NCBI GenBank assembly: GCA_024274915.1
Contig: JAJSAC010000021.1
Coordinates: forward strand, 1 to 64,000
From: Thermodesulfobacteriota bacterium
GTDB lineage: Bacteria; Thermosulfidibacterota; Thermosulfidibacteria; Thermosulfidibacterales; B14-G1
Length of the DNA stretch: 64,000 bases
Direction: 5' to 3'
Below, one piece after another: positions 8,091 to 17,828 of the stretch (position 1 is the stretch's first letter; the number at the start of each line of letters is the position of its first letter). Under the pieces are notes generated by a model. The model searched no databases. It saw only the letters and a list, made by a program, of their open reading frames with translations, and had not been told where the DNA came from. A program made the position numbers and the translations under genes.

Positions 8091-9002
8091 TCACTTTGGT
8101 TCTCCTAGAAAAAGGGCCAGACTTTTCACCAGTTGGGCCATCATGACGTAGTCCAGGGTGTCAGGGGTGTCTGCCGGGGTGTGGTAATTGGGGTTCCGAT
8201 AGTAGGCTGTGTCGGTGATCATCACCGCGGGGTAACCCTTGTCCCAGAAAGAGGCATTGTCCGACAGGCGGCTTCCAGGCAAGGGGTATCCCCTGAGGGG
8301 TACCACCAGAGAATGAACGGGCAGATGGGGATTACCCTTGAAGGCGTCTTCCAGTTTTTTCACCAGTCTCCGGGACCTGCCATCGCCGATGATGCCGATA
8401 AAGTTTCCCACCCGGGGCAATCCTAGCAGCTGTCGGATGAAGGGGGGATAGCCCTGGCATCCCGGTTGGTGACAATAATAGCCCACCATTTCTAGGACCA
8501 GTGCCCCTTTTATGACGTGACCCGCCTTTTGGGCCCGGGAGGCGTAGATTCGGCTACCCATGAGGGGCGTACCAAAGATGGGGGGTTCCTCCAAGGTGAA
8601 GAAAGCAAGGGTGAGGGGCCTGACGGGTTTCAGCTGGCCCTGGGAGACCAACCGGGCCAGCTCCAGGACCACGGCCACTGCCGAGGCGTTGTCGTCGGCC
8701 CCAGGGGTATGGCTCACCGTATCGTAGTGAGCACCCACCAGGTAGTAGGGTTTTTGGGGGGCCCCATCCAGGTGGACGACCAGGTTTTTCACTGGGGTCC
8801 TCCATACTCGATACTCCTGGGTCTCTACAGGGAGGTCCCATTCATTGAGGAGCCCTTGGATGAAGGCCCTCGCCTCTTCCAATTTTTCGGGTTTGTAGAG
8901 GCTCCGGGGACCTATTCGGTTGGCCAGGGTCTCTACATGACCCCGGAGATACTCTTCCACTTTCGAGGGGCAGAAAGCCCTTCCCACCTTTGAGTCTGTC
9001 AT
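8091..9002 (-). CDS. M28-family zinc metallopeptidase
   Basis: Aminopeptidase-type hydrolase of 303 residues without signal peptide, so probably cytoplasmic. Two-zinc ligands are visible in order: His-Asp in VGAHYDTVSHT, Asp in GADDNASAVAV, the Glu pair in FTLEEPPIFGT, an acidic residue in LVLEMVGYY and the late His in NPNYHTPADTPD. It is the first gene of a - strand series leading into the MNT/HepT pair and POR alpha/beta, with 12 bases to the next gene. Peptide substrate unknown. Confidence 0.88.
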   Translation of the reverse strand: MTDSKVGRAFCPSKVEEYLRGHVETLANRIGPRSLYKPEKLEEARAFIQGLLNEWDLPVETQEYRVWRTPVKNLVVHLDGAPQKPYYLVGAHYDTVSHTPGADDNASAVAVVLELARLVSQGQLKPVRPLTLAFFTLEEPPIFGTPLMGSRIYASRAQKAGHVIKGALVLEMVGYYCHQPGCQGYPPFIRQLLGLPRVGNFIGIIGDGRSRRLVKKLEDAFKGNPHLPVHSLVVPLRGYPLPGSRLSDNASFWDKGYPAVMITDTAYYRNPNYHTPADTPDTLDYVMMAQLVKSLALFLGEPK

Positions 9003-9047
9003 GGGAATAAGATAAAACTAAAAAAATCCTGGGCCAAGGAGGGGGGC

Positions 9048-9818
9048 ATGACAGATTTGAGAAACCGGGTGGTTTTTATCACCGGGGCCAGTGCTGGTAT
9101 AGGCCGGGCCTGCGCCCGGGCCTTTGGCAAGCTGGGCTGCCGGCTCATTTTGGCAGCCAGGCGCCAGGATAGGCTGGATGATCTTAAAAAGGAGTTGGAA
9201 GCAATTGGCCTGGAAGTTTTTAGCCTTACCTTGGACGTGAGGGACCGGGGGCAGGTGGAGGGGGCCGTGGCTTCCCTATCCCGAGAGTGGCAAGGGATCG
9301 AGGTACTGGTGAACAACGCCGGCCTTGCCCGGGGCTTGGACAAGATCCATGAAGGCGAGGTGGAGGACTGGGAGGAGATGATAGACACCAACCTCAAAGG
9401 TCTCCTCTACGTCACCCGGGCCGTGCTTCCGGGCATGGTGAAGCGGAACCGGGGACACATCATCAACATCGGCTCCATTGCCGGGCGGGAGGTGTATCAG
9501 GGAGGCGTCGTTTACTGTGCCACCAAACATGCCGTCCGGACCATCACGTTGGGCCTGCGTCTGGACCTCCTGGGCACAGACATCCGGGTCACCACCGTGG
9601 ATCCCGGCATGGTTGAAACGGAGTTCAGCATAGTGCGTTTCAGGGGAGGGGTGGAGCGGGCCAGGGAGGTGTACGAGGGCCTCCAGCCTTTAACGGCAGA
9701 AGACATCGCCGACGCCGTGGTCTACTGCGCTACCCGGCCCCCCCACGTGAACATCAGTGAGGTGGTGGTTATGCCTACCCACCAGGCGGCGGCCACTAGG
9801 GTCTTTCGACGGAAATGA
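9048..9818 (+). CDS. Short-chain dehydrogenase/reductase (YdfG-like)
   Basis: Classical SDR oxidoreductase of 256 residues. The cofactor motif FITGASAGIGRACARAF lies at the N-terminus, the structural NNAG motif in VLVNNAGLAR, and the catalytic Ser/Tyr/Lys in NIGSIAGREVYQGGVVYCATKH (given here as Ser in IGSIAG and YxxxK in YCATK). The segment VDPGMVETEFSIVRF resembles YdfG/serine 3-dehydrogenase-type enzymes acting on small hydroxy acids with NADP. AGGAGGGGGGC precedes ATG 9048. It overlaps ribD by four bases. Confidence 0.9.
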   Translation: MTDLRNRVVFITGASAGIGRACARAFGKLGCRLILAARRQDRLDDLKKELEAIGLEVFSLTLDVRDRGQVEGAVASLSREWQGIEVLVNNAGLARGLDKIHEGEVEDWEEMIDTNLKGLLYVTRAVLPGMVKRNRGHIINIGSIAGREVYQGGVVYCATKHAVRTITLGLRLDLLGTDIRVTTVDPGMVETEFSIVRFRGGVERAREVYEGLQPLTAEDIADAVVYCATRPPHVNISEVVVMPTHQAAATRVFRRK

Positions 9819-10921
9819 AGGGTCTCCAAAACCAGGATGAGAGGTTCATGGCCCTGGCCCTCAAACTGGCCAGGAAGGGCTCCGGTTGGGTGAGCCCCAA
9901 TCCCATGGTAGGGGCAGTTGTCGTGGATCATCAGGGCCGGATTCTGGCTCGGGGTTACCACAGGCGCTATGGTGACCTCCATGCCGAGAGGGAGGCGTTG
10001 AAGAAGCTGAATTGGAAGGCCCCCGGGGCCACCATGTACGTCACCCTGGAGCCCTGCTGCCATCACGGGAAAACCCCTCCTTGCACCGAGGCCATAATCC
10101 GGGCGGGTATCAAGAGGGTGGTGGTGGGTACTCTGGATCCCAATCCCCTGGTGGCGGGCAAAGGGGTGGAAGTCCTGAGGGGAGCGGACATTCAGGTGGA
10201 GGTGGGCACCTTGGAGGAGGAGTGTCGGGATTTGAACCGGGCCTTCTTCAAGTGGGTCACCACGGGGAGGCCCTGGGTGGTTCTCAAGTGGGCCCAGTCC
10301 CTGGATGGCACCATGGCCACGGCCATGGGCCACTCCCAGTGGATTAGCGGTACAGAAGCTTTGAAGTACGCTCATCGTCTCCGGGCTGCGAGCGGTGCTG
10401 TCCTGGTGGGTAGGGAGACGGCGGCTCTGGACGATCCCCAGCTCAGCGTCCGTTTGGTGAAGGGCAGGGACCCCTTGAGGGTGGTCCTGGACACCTACCT
10501 CACCTTGCCCATGGACAGAAGGTTCTTTGCCACTCCACCGCCTACCCTGGTTTTTACTCTGGAGGGAGACCCCGCCAGAGTTGGGGTCTTAAAAGGGAGG
10601 GGCGTTGAGGTGGTGGTTTTGGAAAGCTCCACCGGCCGGGTTCCTCTGGGGCCTGTGCTGGAGGAGCTGGGCAAAAGGCAAGTGGTCCAACTTCTGGTGG
10701 AGGGGGGCGGGAGGATCATCACCTCTTTCTTAAAAGAGGGCCTGGCTGACGAGGTTTGCACCATATTGGCACCTCTCATCCTGGGCCAGGGCCGGTCTCC
10801 TGTGGGCCGTCTGGGTCTGGAGATGGTGGATGAGGGGATAAGACTGGAGAGGGTGACTTATAAAAGACTGGGCCGGGACCTCCTAGTGACAGGCCGGGTG
10901 GTGGTACCGCGTAAAGGGTGA
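9815..10921 (+). CDS. ribD: Bifunctional riboflavin biosynthesis deaminase/reductase RibD
   Basis: Catalyses deamination of 2,5-diamino-6-ribosylamino-pyrimidinone 5'-phosphate and reduction of the product, the second and third steps of riboflavin synthesis. The 368-residue protein has the zinc deaminase domain first (SPNPMVGAVVV, HAEREAL and PCCHHGKTPPCTEAI) and the reductase domain from about residue 145 (KWAQSLDGTMA, VLVGRETAALDDPQL, LVEGGGRIITSFL). The ATG overlaps the stop of the SDR gene. No other rib gene and no FMN riboswitch are in the window. Confidence 0.94.
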   Translation: MKGLQNQDERFMALALKLARKGSGWVSPNPMVGAVVVDHQGRILARGYHRRYGDLHAEREALKKLNWKAPGATMYVTLEPCCHHGKTPPCTEAIIRAGIKRVVVGTLDPNPLVAGKGVEVLRGADIQVEVGTLEEECRDLNRAFFKWVTTGRPWVVLKWAQSLDGTMATAMGHSQWISGTEALKYAHRLRAASGAVLVGRETAALDDPQLSVRLVKGRDPLRVVLDTYLTLPMDRRFFATPPPTLVFTLEGDPARVGVLKGRGVEVVVLESSTGRVPLGPVLEELGKRQVVQLLVEGGGRIITSFLKEGLADEVCTILAPLILGQGRSPVGRLGLEMVDEGIRLERVTYKRLGRDLLVTGRVVVPRKG

Positions 10922-10927
10922 CACACC

Positions 10928-12283
10928 TCAAACTTTCCCTTTCCGTTTCTCCCACAGCGCCCATCCTATCCACAAATGGGAGAGGATGGCCACCGTCACC
11001 ATGGCCCAGAAGGGACGGTTGACCACGCCCCCCAGGAAGATGACAAAGAGGCGTAGGTCTCGGCGGGTGAGTTTGTCTCCAGCGTCTCCATGGGGAAGGT
11101 GGCCGAAGCGCAGGGCATACTCCTTCTTGGCGTAGCTCACCAGGACAAAGGCCAACAGGGACAGGAGCCCTAAAATCCAGGGCCAGGTTCCCCTGTGGCT
11201 ATGACTGTATCCCCAGGTGATGCCCAGTACTATGGCCCCATCGGCGTAGCGGTCCAGGAGGGTATCCCACCAGGCTCCCCAGGGGGTGCTCATGAACTTG
11301 AGACGGGCCACTTCACCGTAGCAGCCGTCTACCACAGAGGCTGCCTGGACCAGGAGGGCCGCCAAGAGGGTGGTGCCCAGCTTCCCAAGGGCAAAAAGGC
11401 ACCCCCCCGTTACCGCCAGTAGGAAAGCCATGAATGTGATATGGTTGGGGGTGAGGGGTGTAGAGACCAGGCGGGCGGTGATCCATCTGGAGAGGTGGCG
11501 GTTGAGGTGCCGGGAGATCCATCCCTCGTCCCTGGAACAGGCCACACAGGCCAAGAGCTCTTTCTTGGCGTATTCTAATCCTTGGGGGGTGTCTACGTCG
11601 GTCCAGAAGCCCTCCTCTAGTCTCACAGCTTCCACCTTCCCCTGGCTAACGAGCCTTTTGACGCCCCCTGTCAGGGAACCATCCCCTCGGCACCTGGCTT
11701 CCTCCAAGGCCTGGAAGATTTCTGGGCCGAAGAGGAAGAGGCCCATGTCCACGGCCTGGTAAGGAAGTATTCCTTTTCCTATGTCTACCACTCGGTCTCC
11801 TTCCAGGCGCACTTTGGTGGCGTCAGCCAGGTCGAAGACCTTGGTCACCCTGGGGTCCACGGCCATTGTGGTGCTGGTTTTACCCATGACCTGTTGCACA
11901 AACCCGTCCACCAGGGAGGGCTGGAAAATATGGTCTACCATAGAAACAAAGAAGGGGGAGGTTATTCGATCCCTCGCCGCCAATACCGAGGTGCCGTTGC
12001 CCTCTTCCCAATGGGGGTTATCTACCACTTCGAGATCCAGGCTGCGGCGTCGGGCCACCTCCCGGGCGTGGGTAGCCACCCAATCCCCTTTCCATCCTAC
12101 CACCACGTAAAACCGCCGGGCACCCGCTTCTACCCAGGAGAGGAGGGCCCGTTCCAGTAGGGTGAGGCCTAGGACGGGAGTGAGGGGTTTGGGCAGGTCG
12201 TCTCTCTCCCTGCGCAACCGGGTTCCCTCTCCGGCTGCCAGAATTACCACCGGGTAGTCCAAGAAAGGGGCTTTTTCACCCAA
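10928..12283 (-). CDS. Inositol-1-phosphate cytidylyltransferase / di-myo-inositol-phosphate synthase fusion
   Basis: Membrane enzyme of 451 residues. The N-terminal half is a nucleotidyltransferase (VVILAAGEGTRLR, DDLPKPLTPVLG); the C-terminal half is a multi-pass CDP-alcohol phosphatidyltransferase. This fusion makes CDP-inositol and then phospho-di-inositol phosphate, precursor of the thermophile solute di-myo-inositol phosphate. The start TTG 12283 has AGGAGG six bases upstream; a longer frame starts at 12340. The CDP-alcohol signature reads DGCYGEVAR followed by GAWWDTLLDRYAD: the second Asp of the usual DxxDGxxAR is Tyr here. Inositol-1-phosphate synthase is not in the window. Confidence 0.85.
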   Translation of the reverse strand: MGEKAPFLDYPVVILAAGEGTRLRRERDDLPKPLTPVLGLTLLERALLSWVEAGARRFYVVVGWKGDWVATHAREVARRRSLDLEVVDNPHWEEGNGTSVLAARDRITSPFFVSMVDHIFQPSLVDGFVQQVMGKTSTTMAVDPRVTKVFDLADATKVRLEGDRVVDIGKGILPYQAVDMGLFLFGPEIFQALEEARCRGDGSLTGGVKRLVSQGKVEAVRLEEGFWTDVDTPQGLEYAKKELLACVACSRDEGWISRHLNRHLSRWITARLVSTPLTPNHITFMAFLLAVTGGCLFALGKLGTTLLAALLVQAASVVDGCYGEVARLKFMSTPWGAWWDTLLDRYADGAIVLGITWGYSHSHRGTWPWILGLLSLLAFVLVSYAKKEYALRFGHLPHGDAGDKLTRRDLRLFVIFLGGVVNRPFWAMVTVAILSHLWIGWALWEKRKGKV

Positions 12284-12468
12284 GGCATACCTCCTCTTCC
12301 GTTCCAGAGAAAAAGTGGACCTCCAGGAACCCTTTGGCAACCCATGGGAAGGGCGAGTCTTCTGGTAAAGCCTTTGTTTAACAATATTTAAAAAATTTCA
12401 ATTCTTCCCTTGTGGGGGCTTTTTAAGGTAGAAAGGTACACCCAAATTTGGTTTTTGAGGTGCAAAAA

Positions 12469-15400
12469 ATGAACAAAGTTATGGCAGCCAACAGGGGCGA
12501 GATCGCCATTCGCATCTTCCGGGCCTGTACGGAGATGGGTATCCGTACCGTAGCCATTTACTCCCACGAGGACCGGTTTTCCCTCCACCGTTACAAAGCT
12601 GATGAAGCCTATCTCATCGGCAAGGGGATGGATCCTGTGGCCGCTTATTTGGATTGGGAGGGGATCCTGGAACTGGCCCTGGCTCGGGGTGTGGACACCA
12701 TTCACCCCGGTTACGGTTTCTTGGCGGAGAATCCCAGGTTTGCCAGGGCTTGTCAGGAGAAGGGGATCGTCTTCGTGGGTCCCAGCCCCGAGGTGATGGA
12801 GCTGGTGGGGGACAAGGTGGAGGCCAGGAAACTGGCCTTGGAGCTGGGCGTCCCCGTGATCCCCGGGACCCCTGAGCCCATAGAGAGAGACGAGGACGCT
12901 GCGGCCTTTGCCAGAGAGTATGGCTATCCCGTCATCATAAAGGCCGCCGCGGGAGGGGGCGGCAGGGGTATGAGAGTGGCTTGGAAGGAGGAGGAACTCG
13001 TCAAAGGGTTGGACATGGCCCAGTCCGAGGCCCTAAAAGCCTTCGGCGACAGCCGGGTCTTTTTGGAGAAGTATCTCATCAAACCTAAGCACATCGAGAT
13101 CCAAGTTTTAGGGGACCAACAGGGTAACCTGGTCCATCTCTTTGAGCGGGACTGTTCTATCCAGAGGAGGCATCAAAAGCTCATTGAGATGGCTCCCTCT
13201 CTTGATCTCGATCCCTTCCTCAAGGAACGCCTATACGACCATGCCCTGCGTATCGCCCGGGCGGTGCATTACGTCGGTGCCGGTACGGTGGAGTTTTTGG
13301 TGGACGAGGAGGGGCGCTACTATTTCATTGAGGTGAATCCCAGGATTCAGGTGGAGCACACCGTCACCGAGGTGATCACAGGTAGGGATCTGGTCCAGGC
13401 TCAACTCCGCATCGCCCGGGGGGAGTCTTTGAAGGACATAGGTTTTCTGGGCCAAGAGGCGATAAAGAAGAGCGGCTATGCCATCCAGTGCCGAGTGACC
13501 ACAGAGGATCCCACCAACAACTTCCTTCCGGACACGGGGCGCATTGTGGCCTATCGGACGGCCGCGGGGTTCGGTATCCGCCTGGACGGGGGCGATGGTT
13601 TTGTGGGGGCTAGGATCACCCCATATTACGATCCCCTCCTGGTGAAGGTGACCAGCTGGGCCCTCAACTTCAAGGACGCTGTGGCCAAGATGGACCGGGC
13701 CCTCCGGGAGTTTCGCATTCGGGGTGTCAAGACCAACATACCTTTCTTGCTCAATGTGTTGGAACATCCCAGATTTTTGGAGGGTAAGTGCGACACCACC
13801 TTTGTGGACACCACCCCAGAGCTTTTCAGGTTCCCTGAGCGCAAGGATAGAGGTACCAAGATCCTTGCCTACCTGGCCCATGTGAGTATCAACGGCTTTC
13901 CCGGCATCAAAGAGAAGCCCCACTTCACCGTGAGAGAGCCCCAGCCCCCCAGGGTGCATGCTACAGACTCGCTTCCCGTGGGTACCCGGGACCTCTTGAA
14001 GAAGATGGGGGCCAAAAGGTTCGTCCAGTGGATCAAGAAACAGAAACCCCTCCTCATTACCGACACCACTTTGAGGGATGCCCACCAGTCCCTCATGGCT
14101 ACCAGGGTCCGTACCTACGACATGCTTCAGGCGGCTCCCAGTATTGCCCATTTTCTGCCTGGCCTTTTCTCTCTTGAGATGTGGGGTGGCGCCACCTTTG
14201 ATGTGGCCATGCGGTTTCTCAAGGAAGATCCCTGGGAACGCCTTATTCAGCTCAGGGAGAGGATCCCCAATATCCTTTTCCAGATGCTTCTCCGGGGGGC
14301 CAATGCCGTGGGCTACACCAACTATCCCGACAACGTGGTGAGAACCTTTGTCCGGGAATCGGCCCAGGCGGGTATAGACCTTTTCCGGATCTTCGACTGT
14401 TTCAACTGGGTAGAGGGGATGAAGGTTTCCATTGAAGAGGCTCTGAAGACGGGAAAACTGGTTGAAGTAGCCTTGTGCTATACGGGGGATGTCACCGATC
14501 CCAAACGCACCAAGTACACCTTGGACTATTACTTGGGTCTAGCCAGGGAACTGGAAGCCATGGGGATCCACATATTAGGGATTAAGGATATGGCGGGACT
14601 GTGCAAGCCCCAGGCGGCTTATCAACTGGTGAGAGCCCTCAAGGAGGAGATAGGATTGCCCATTCACTTCCATACCCATGACACGGCGGGCAGTGGGGTG
14701 GCCTCTTGCCTCATGGCCAGTGAGGCAGGGGTGGATATTGTGGACTTAGCTCTCTCCAGCATGGCGGGCCTAACGGCCCAACCCTCCATGGAGGCCGTGG
14801 TGGCTGCCCTTCAGGGCACAGATCGGGAGCCCCAGGTGGACCTGAACCATGCCATGGCCATGGCCAACTACTGGGAGCGGGTTCGGGAGTTCTATGCTCC
14901 CTTTGAGAGCGGCCTCAAGGGACCCACGGGGGAGGTGTACGTCCATGAGATTCCTGGGGGCCAGTACAGCAACCTGAAACCCAGAGCTGTGGAGCTGGGC
15001 TTGGGAGATCGGTGGGAAGAACTCAAGGCCATGTACGCCAGGGTGAACCAGATTTTGGGGGATCTCATAAAGGTGACTCCCTCCTCCAAGGTGGTGGCCG
15101 ATCTGGCCATCTTCATGCTCAAGAATGACTTGACCGAAGAAGATCTCTATCGGCGGGGTGAGGGCCTCTCCTTTCCCCAGTCGGTGGTGGACTTCTTCAA
15201 GGGCATGATGGGTCAGCCCTACGGGGGCTTTAATGAGAGGCTTCAGCAGGTGGTTCTGAAGAGGGAAAAGCCACTCACCTGCCGACCCGGCGAACTTCTG
15301 CCGCCGGAGGACTTCGAGGCCAAGAAAACAGAACTCAGGGAGCTCCTGGGGCGGGAACCTACCAACCGGGATATACTATCGGCCTTTCTTTACCCCGGGG

Positions 15401-15891
15401 TCTATGAGGATTTCGTGGAACACCAGAAAACATACTCCGACACCTCCGTCATGAAGACCCCCCTCTTTCTGTACGGCTTGGAGGTGGGCCAGGAGGACAG
15501 TGTGGACATCGAGGAGGGCAAGACCCTGGTGATAAAGCTCAACGCTGTGGGGGAGCTTCTCAAGGACGGCACTCGGGTGGTCCACTTTGAGCTCAACGGA
15601 CAGCCCAGGGAGGTTAGGGTCAAGGACCTGTCTGCCCGGGTGGAGGAGGTTCAGAGGCCCAAGGTCGAGCCCAACAACCCCTATCATATCGGTGCTCCCA
15701 TGCCTGGCAAGGTGGTGAAGGTTTTGGTGAACCCTGGGGACAAAGTTAAGAAGGGCGACACCGTGGCCGTGGTGGAAGCCATGAAGGTGGAGACGGCTGT
15801 CATGGCACCCCAGAAGGGCAAGGTGAAAGAGATCTTGGTTTCTCGAGGCGACGCCGTAGAGTCGGGGGATCTGCTGTTGGTGCTGGAGTGA
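12469..15891 (+). CDS. pyc: Pyruvate carboxylase, single-chain
   Basis: Biotin enzyme converting pyruvate, bicarbonate and ATP to oxaloacetate. The 1140-residue length fits the single-chain family (about 1150). Domain order is canonical: biotin carboxylase (MNKVMAANRGEIAIRIFR at the start, ATP loop KAAAGGGGRGMR, YFIEVNPRIQVEHTVTE), carboxyltransferase (TDTTLRDAHQSLMATRVRT near 530, metal site HFHTHDTAG), and the C-terminal biotinyl domain with the biotin-lysine motif VVEAMKVETAV. ATG 12469 follows GAGGTG; the frame extends to 12448 without a ribosome site. With POR it can feed oxaloacetate from acetyl-CoA and CO2, supporting reductive carbon assimilation (inference). Confidence 0.95.
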   Translation: MNKVMAANRGEIAIRIFRACTEMGIRTVAIYSHEDRFSLHRYKADEAYLIGKGMDPVAAYLDWEGILELALARGVDTIHPGYGFLAENPRFARACQEKGIVFVGPSPEVMELVGDKVEARKLALELGVPVIPGTPEPIERDEDAAAFAREYGYPVIIKAAAGGGGRGMRVAWKEEELVKGLDMAQSEALKAFGDSRVFLEKYLIKPKHIEIQVLGDQQGNLVHLFERDCSIQRRHQKLIEMAPSLDLDPFLKERLYDHALRIARAVHYVGAGTVEFLVDEEGRYYFIEVNPRIQVEHTVTEVITGRDLVQAQLRIARGESLKDIGFLGQEAIKKSGYAIQCRVTTEDPTNNFLPDTGRIVAYRTAAGFGIRLDGGDGFVGARITPYYDPLLVKVTSWALNFKDAVAKMDRALREFRIRGVKTNIPFLLNVLEHPRFLEGKCDTTFVDTTPELFRFPERKDRGTKILAYLAHVSINGFPGIKEKPHFTVREPQPPRVHATDSLPVGTRDLLKKMGAKRFVQWIKKQKPLLITDTTLRDAHQSLMATRVRTYDMLQAAPSIAHFLPGLFSLEMWGGATFDVAMRFLKEDPWERLIQLRERIPNILFQMLLRGANAVGYTNYPDNVVRTFVRESAQAGIDLFRIFDCFNWVEGMKVSIEEALKTGKLVEVALCYTGDVTDPKRTKYTLDYYLGLARELEAMGIHILGIKDMAGLCKPQAAYQLVRALKEEIGLPIHFHTHDTAGSGVASCLMASEAGVDIVDLALSSMAGLTAQPSMEAVVAALQGTDREPQVDLNHAMAMANYWERVREFYAPFESGLKGPTGEVYVHEIPGGQYSNLKPRAVELGLGDRWEELKAMYARVNQILGDLIKVTPSSKVVADLAIFMLKNDLTEEDLYRRGEGLSFPQSVVDFFKGMMGQPYGGFNERLQQVVLKREKPLTCRPGELLPPEDFEAKKTELRELLGREPTNRDILSAFLYPGVYEDFVEHQKTYSDTSVMKTPLFLYGLEVGQEDSVDIEEGKTLVIKLNAVGELLKDGTRVVHFELNGQPREVRVKDLSARVEEVQRPKVEPNNPYHIGAPMPGKVVKVLVNPGDKVKKGDTVAVVEAMKVETAVMAPQKGKVKEILVSRGDAVESGDLLLVLE

Positions 15892-15984
15892 AGGGGGGAC
15901 CTGGTGGGGAGGATTTGGTCAGGATGTGGATTGATGTCCGGTACAAGGGAGGAAGCTCTTTAGCAATAGGGGGTAGGCCAGTTG

Positions 15985-16968
15985 ATGGCTCCAAAGGTGG
16001 TGGTTTCGGTGGTCTTCGCTTTGTTCACATTTTGTGTGGGATGCTTTACTACTTGCCAGGTTCATGCTCGTTCCGTCGACATAAAAGGCGCAGTAGTGGT
16101 TGACGGTTTGGAAAGGACGTACATTGCCCACATCCCCTCCAGGTTACCCAGGACAGGGTTGGCACCCCTTCTTATAGCCCTTCATGGTGGTGGGGGATCG
16201 GGCAGGGCTATGGAGAGACTTACACGCCGCGGCTTTAACCGGCTTGCAGATAAGGAGGGTTTCGCCGTTGTTTATCCCGATGCCATTGACAAGCACTGGA
16301 ACGATGGGAGGGGTTTGGTGATATACCGTTCCCAGAGGGAGCGTGTGAATGATGTGGGTTTTATATCTGCTTTGATAGATCACTTTTCGGAGCGATTTGG
16401 GATTGACAGGAGGCGTGTCTACGTTGTGGGCATGTCCAACGGTGCCTTGATGGCCTATCGTCTTGCGTGCGAGTTGCCCCAAAAAATAGCAGCCATTGCT
16501 TCGGTCGCAGGGGGAATGCCAGAGAACTTGTCTCGGCACTGTCCGGCATCAAGGCCCGTGCCGGTGCTAATCATACAAGGGGAGGATGATCCAGTGGTAC
16601 CGTGGGATGGGGGAAAGATTCGATTTGGTCGTTTAAGGTTGGGGAGGGTCTTGTCTGTTTTGGACGCGGTGGACTATTGGTCTAACCGGGACCGCTGCTC
16701 TTACGCAGTTGATGTGGGTTACCTTCCCGATAGAGATCCGAGGGACGGTACTCGGGTATGGAAGAAGGGGTACGCCGGCTGTGCCTTGGGGACGGAGGTG
16801 GTGCTTTACGGCATAGAAGGAGGGGGACATACTTGGCCCGGTGGGTATCAGTATCTGCCAGAGTGGCTTATTGGCAGGACCACTAAGGACATAAACGCCA
16901 ACGAGGTTGTTTGGCGCTTTTTCAAAGAGCTTTCGGGGGGACACAGGGCTGCTGCCCCCTTCCACTGA
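15985..16968 (+). CDS. Secreted PHB-depolymerase-family esterase (LpqC-like)
   Basis: Alpha/beta hydrolase of 327 residues with an N-terminal signal peptide (hydrophobic stretch about 5-25). The oxyanion region LIALHGGGGSG, the nucleophile elbow VVGMSNGALMAYRLAC, the acid region IIQGEDDPVVPW and the His motif GGGHTWPGG are typical of the poly(3-hydroxybutyrate) depolymerase/feruloyl esterase group. Cys pairs in the second half may form disulfides outside the cytoplasm. TTG 15982 just before the ATG is an alternative start. It stands alone between pyc and convergent - strand genes. Actual ester substrate unknown. Confidence 0.85.
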   Translation: MAPKVVVSVVFALFTFCVGCFTTCQVHARSVDIKGAVVVDGLERTYIAHIPSRLPRTGLAPLLIALHGGGGSGRAMERLTRRGFNRLADKEGFAVVYPDAIDKHWNDGRGLVIYRSQRERVNDVGFISALIDHFSERFGIDRRRVYVVGMSNGALMAYRLACELPQKIAAIASVAGGMPENLSRHCPASRPVPVLIIQGEDDPVVPWDGGKIRFGRLRLGRVLSVLDAVDYWSNRDRCSYAVDVGYLPDRDPRDGTRVWKKGYAGCALGTEVVLYGIEGGGHTWPGGYQYLPEWLIGRTTKDINANEVVWRFFKELSGGHRAAAPFH

Positions 16969-16982
16969 GGATTTTTTCCATT

Positions 16983-17824
16983 TTACCCTACCACTTCTGT
17001 CTCTACCAGGGGCCCTACTTTGATGTAGCGCACCTCTCCCTGGGATACTCTCCGCACCCAGGCTTCTGCCGAGGGCTCTCCAGGGGTTACCCTCTTTATC
17101 CAGGCGGTGCCCAAGGTGCGAAAGGCCCCGTCCAAGAGGCCAACCACCCTATCCTTCAGGTCTTCCAGGCTCTGGAAGGGGCCCATAATGAGGGTGGGCT
17201 TGAGGTCCAGGATGGTTTTTGGCCTCGGTAGAAATGGTCTTTCACTCTTTGTAGGCGGAATCGCCTTCGGGTCTCGGTGTCTCGGGCTTTTGCTCCGGGG
17301 GAAGGTTCCAGGACTAGCAGGGGAAAAGTGGAGTGCTTCAACACCCTGATGAGGTGTGTCTCCTCTCTGGTTATGACAATGATGAGATCGGGGTTTATGA
17401 GGTTACATTTGGCCATCTTCAAGGATATAGCTTCTCCCCATATCCAGCCTGTGGTGTCCACCAGTAGCCTGTCGGGTTTCATGGAGAGGGCAAGGCGAAA
17501 GAGGCGTTCCACTCCCCATGTGAATTGGGCCAGGTCTTCCGAAGGGCTTAGGACTCCGGCGAAATGGAGGGCCACTTCCTGGAGTTGGGCCAGGTCTTCC
17601 ACGGGGCTATTACCCGTGCCCAGACCCAGGCTTCCCGGAGGGCCAACGTCTGATTGCCCCACGTCGGTGTCCAGGACCAGAACCCGCTCTCTAGTGCACC
17701 AGTGGTTGTATAGCCTCTTGATAAGGGTGGTTTTGCCTGTATCAACAGGCCCCACCACTAGAATGCGCCGAGCCCTGATGTGCTCTGGGTCCGGCAGGTC
17801 CAATGTGGTGAGGTGCCTCTCCAT
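16983..17824 (-). CDS. Clp1/Grc3-type P-loop polynucleotide kinase-like protein, apparently frameshifted
   Basis: P-loop protein with Walker A GPVDTGKTTL and the Clp1 signature LDTDVGQSDVGPPGSLGLG, the hallmark of the RNA 5'-hydroxyl kinase superfamily found mainly in eukaryotes, archaea and some thermophilic bacteria. The first frame (17824 down to about 17220) ends with an unrelated tail at 17156. Shifting frame at the A5 run (17216-17220 on the + strand) yields TILDLKPTLIMGPFQSLEDL and a further C-terminal domain to 16983, giving a protein of about 280 residues. One extra A would restore it. It starts 4 bases after the Fe-ADH stop. Activity on RNA is inferred from family only. Confidence 0.75.
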
Positions 17825-17828
17825 GGTT

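Noticed and set aside
13231-14151. Long open frame on the - strand inside pyc
   Set aside because: It is antisense to conserved biotin-carboxylase sequence, has no ribosome site and shows no recognisable protein motif.
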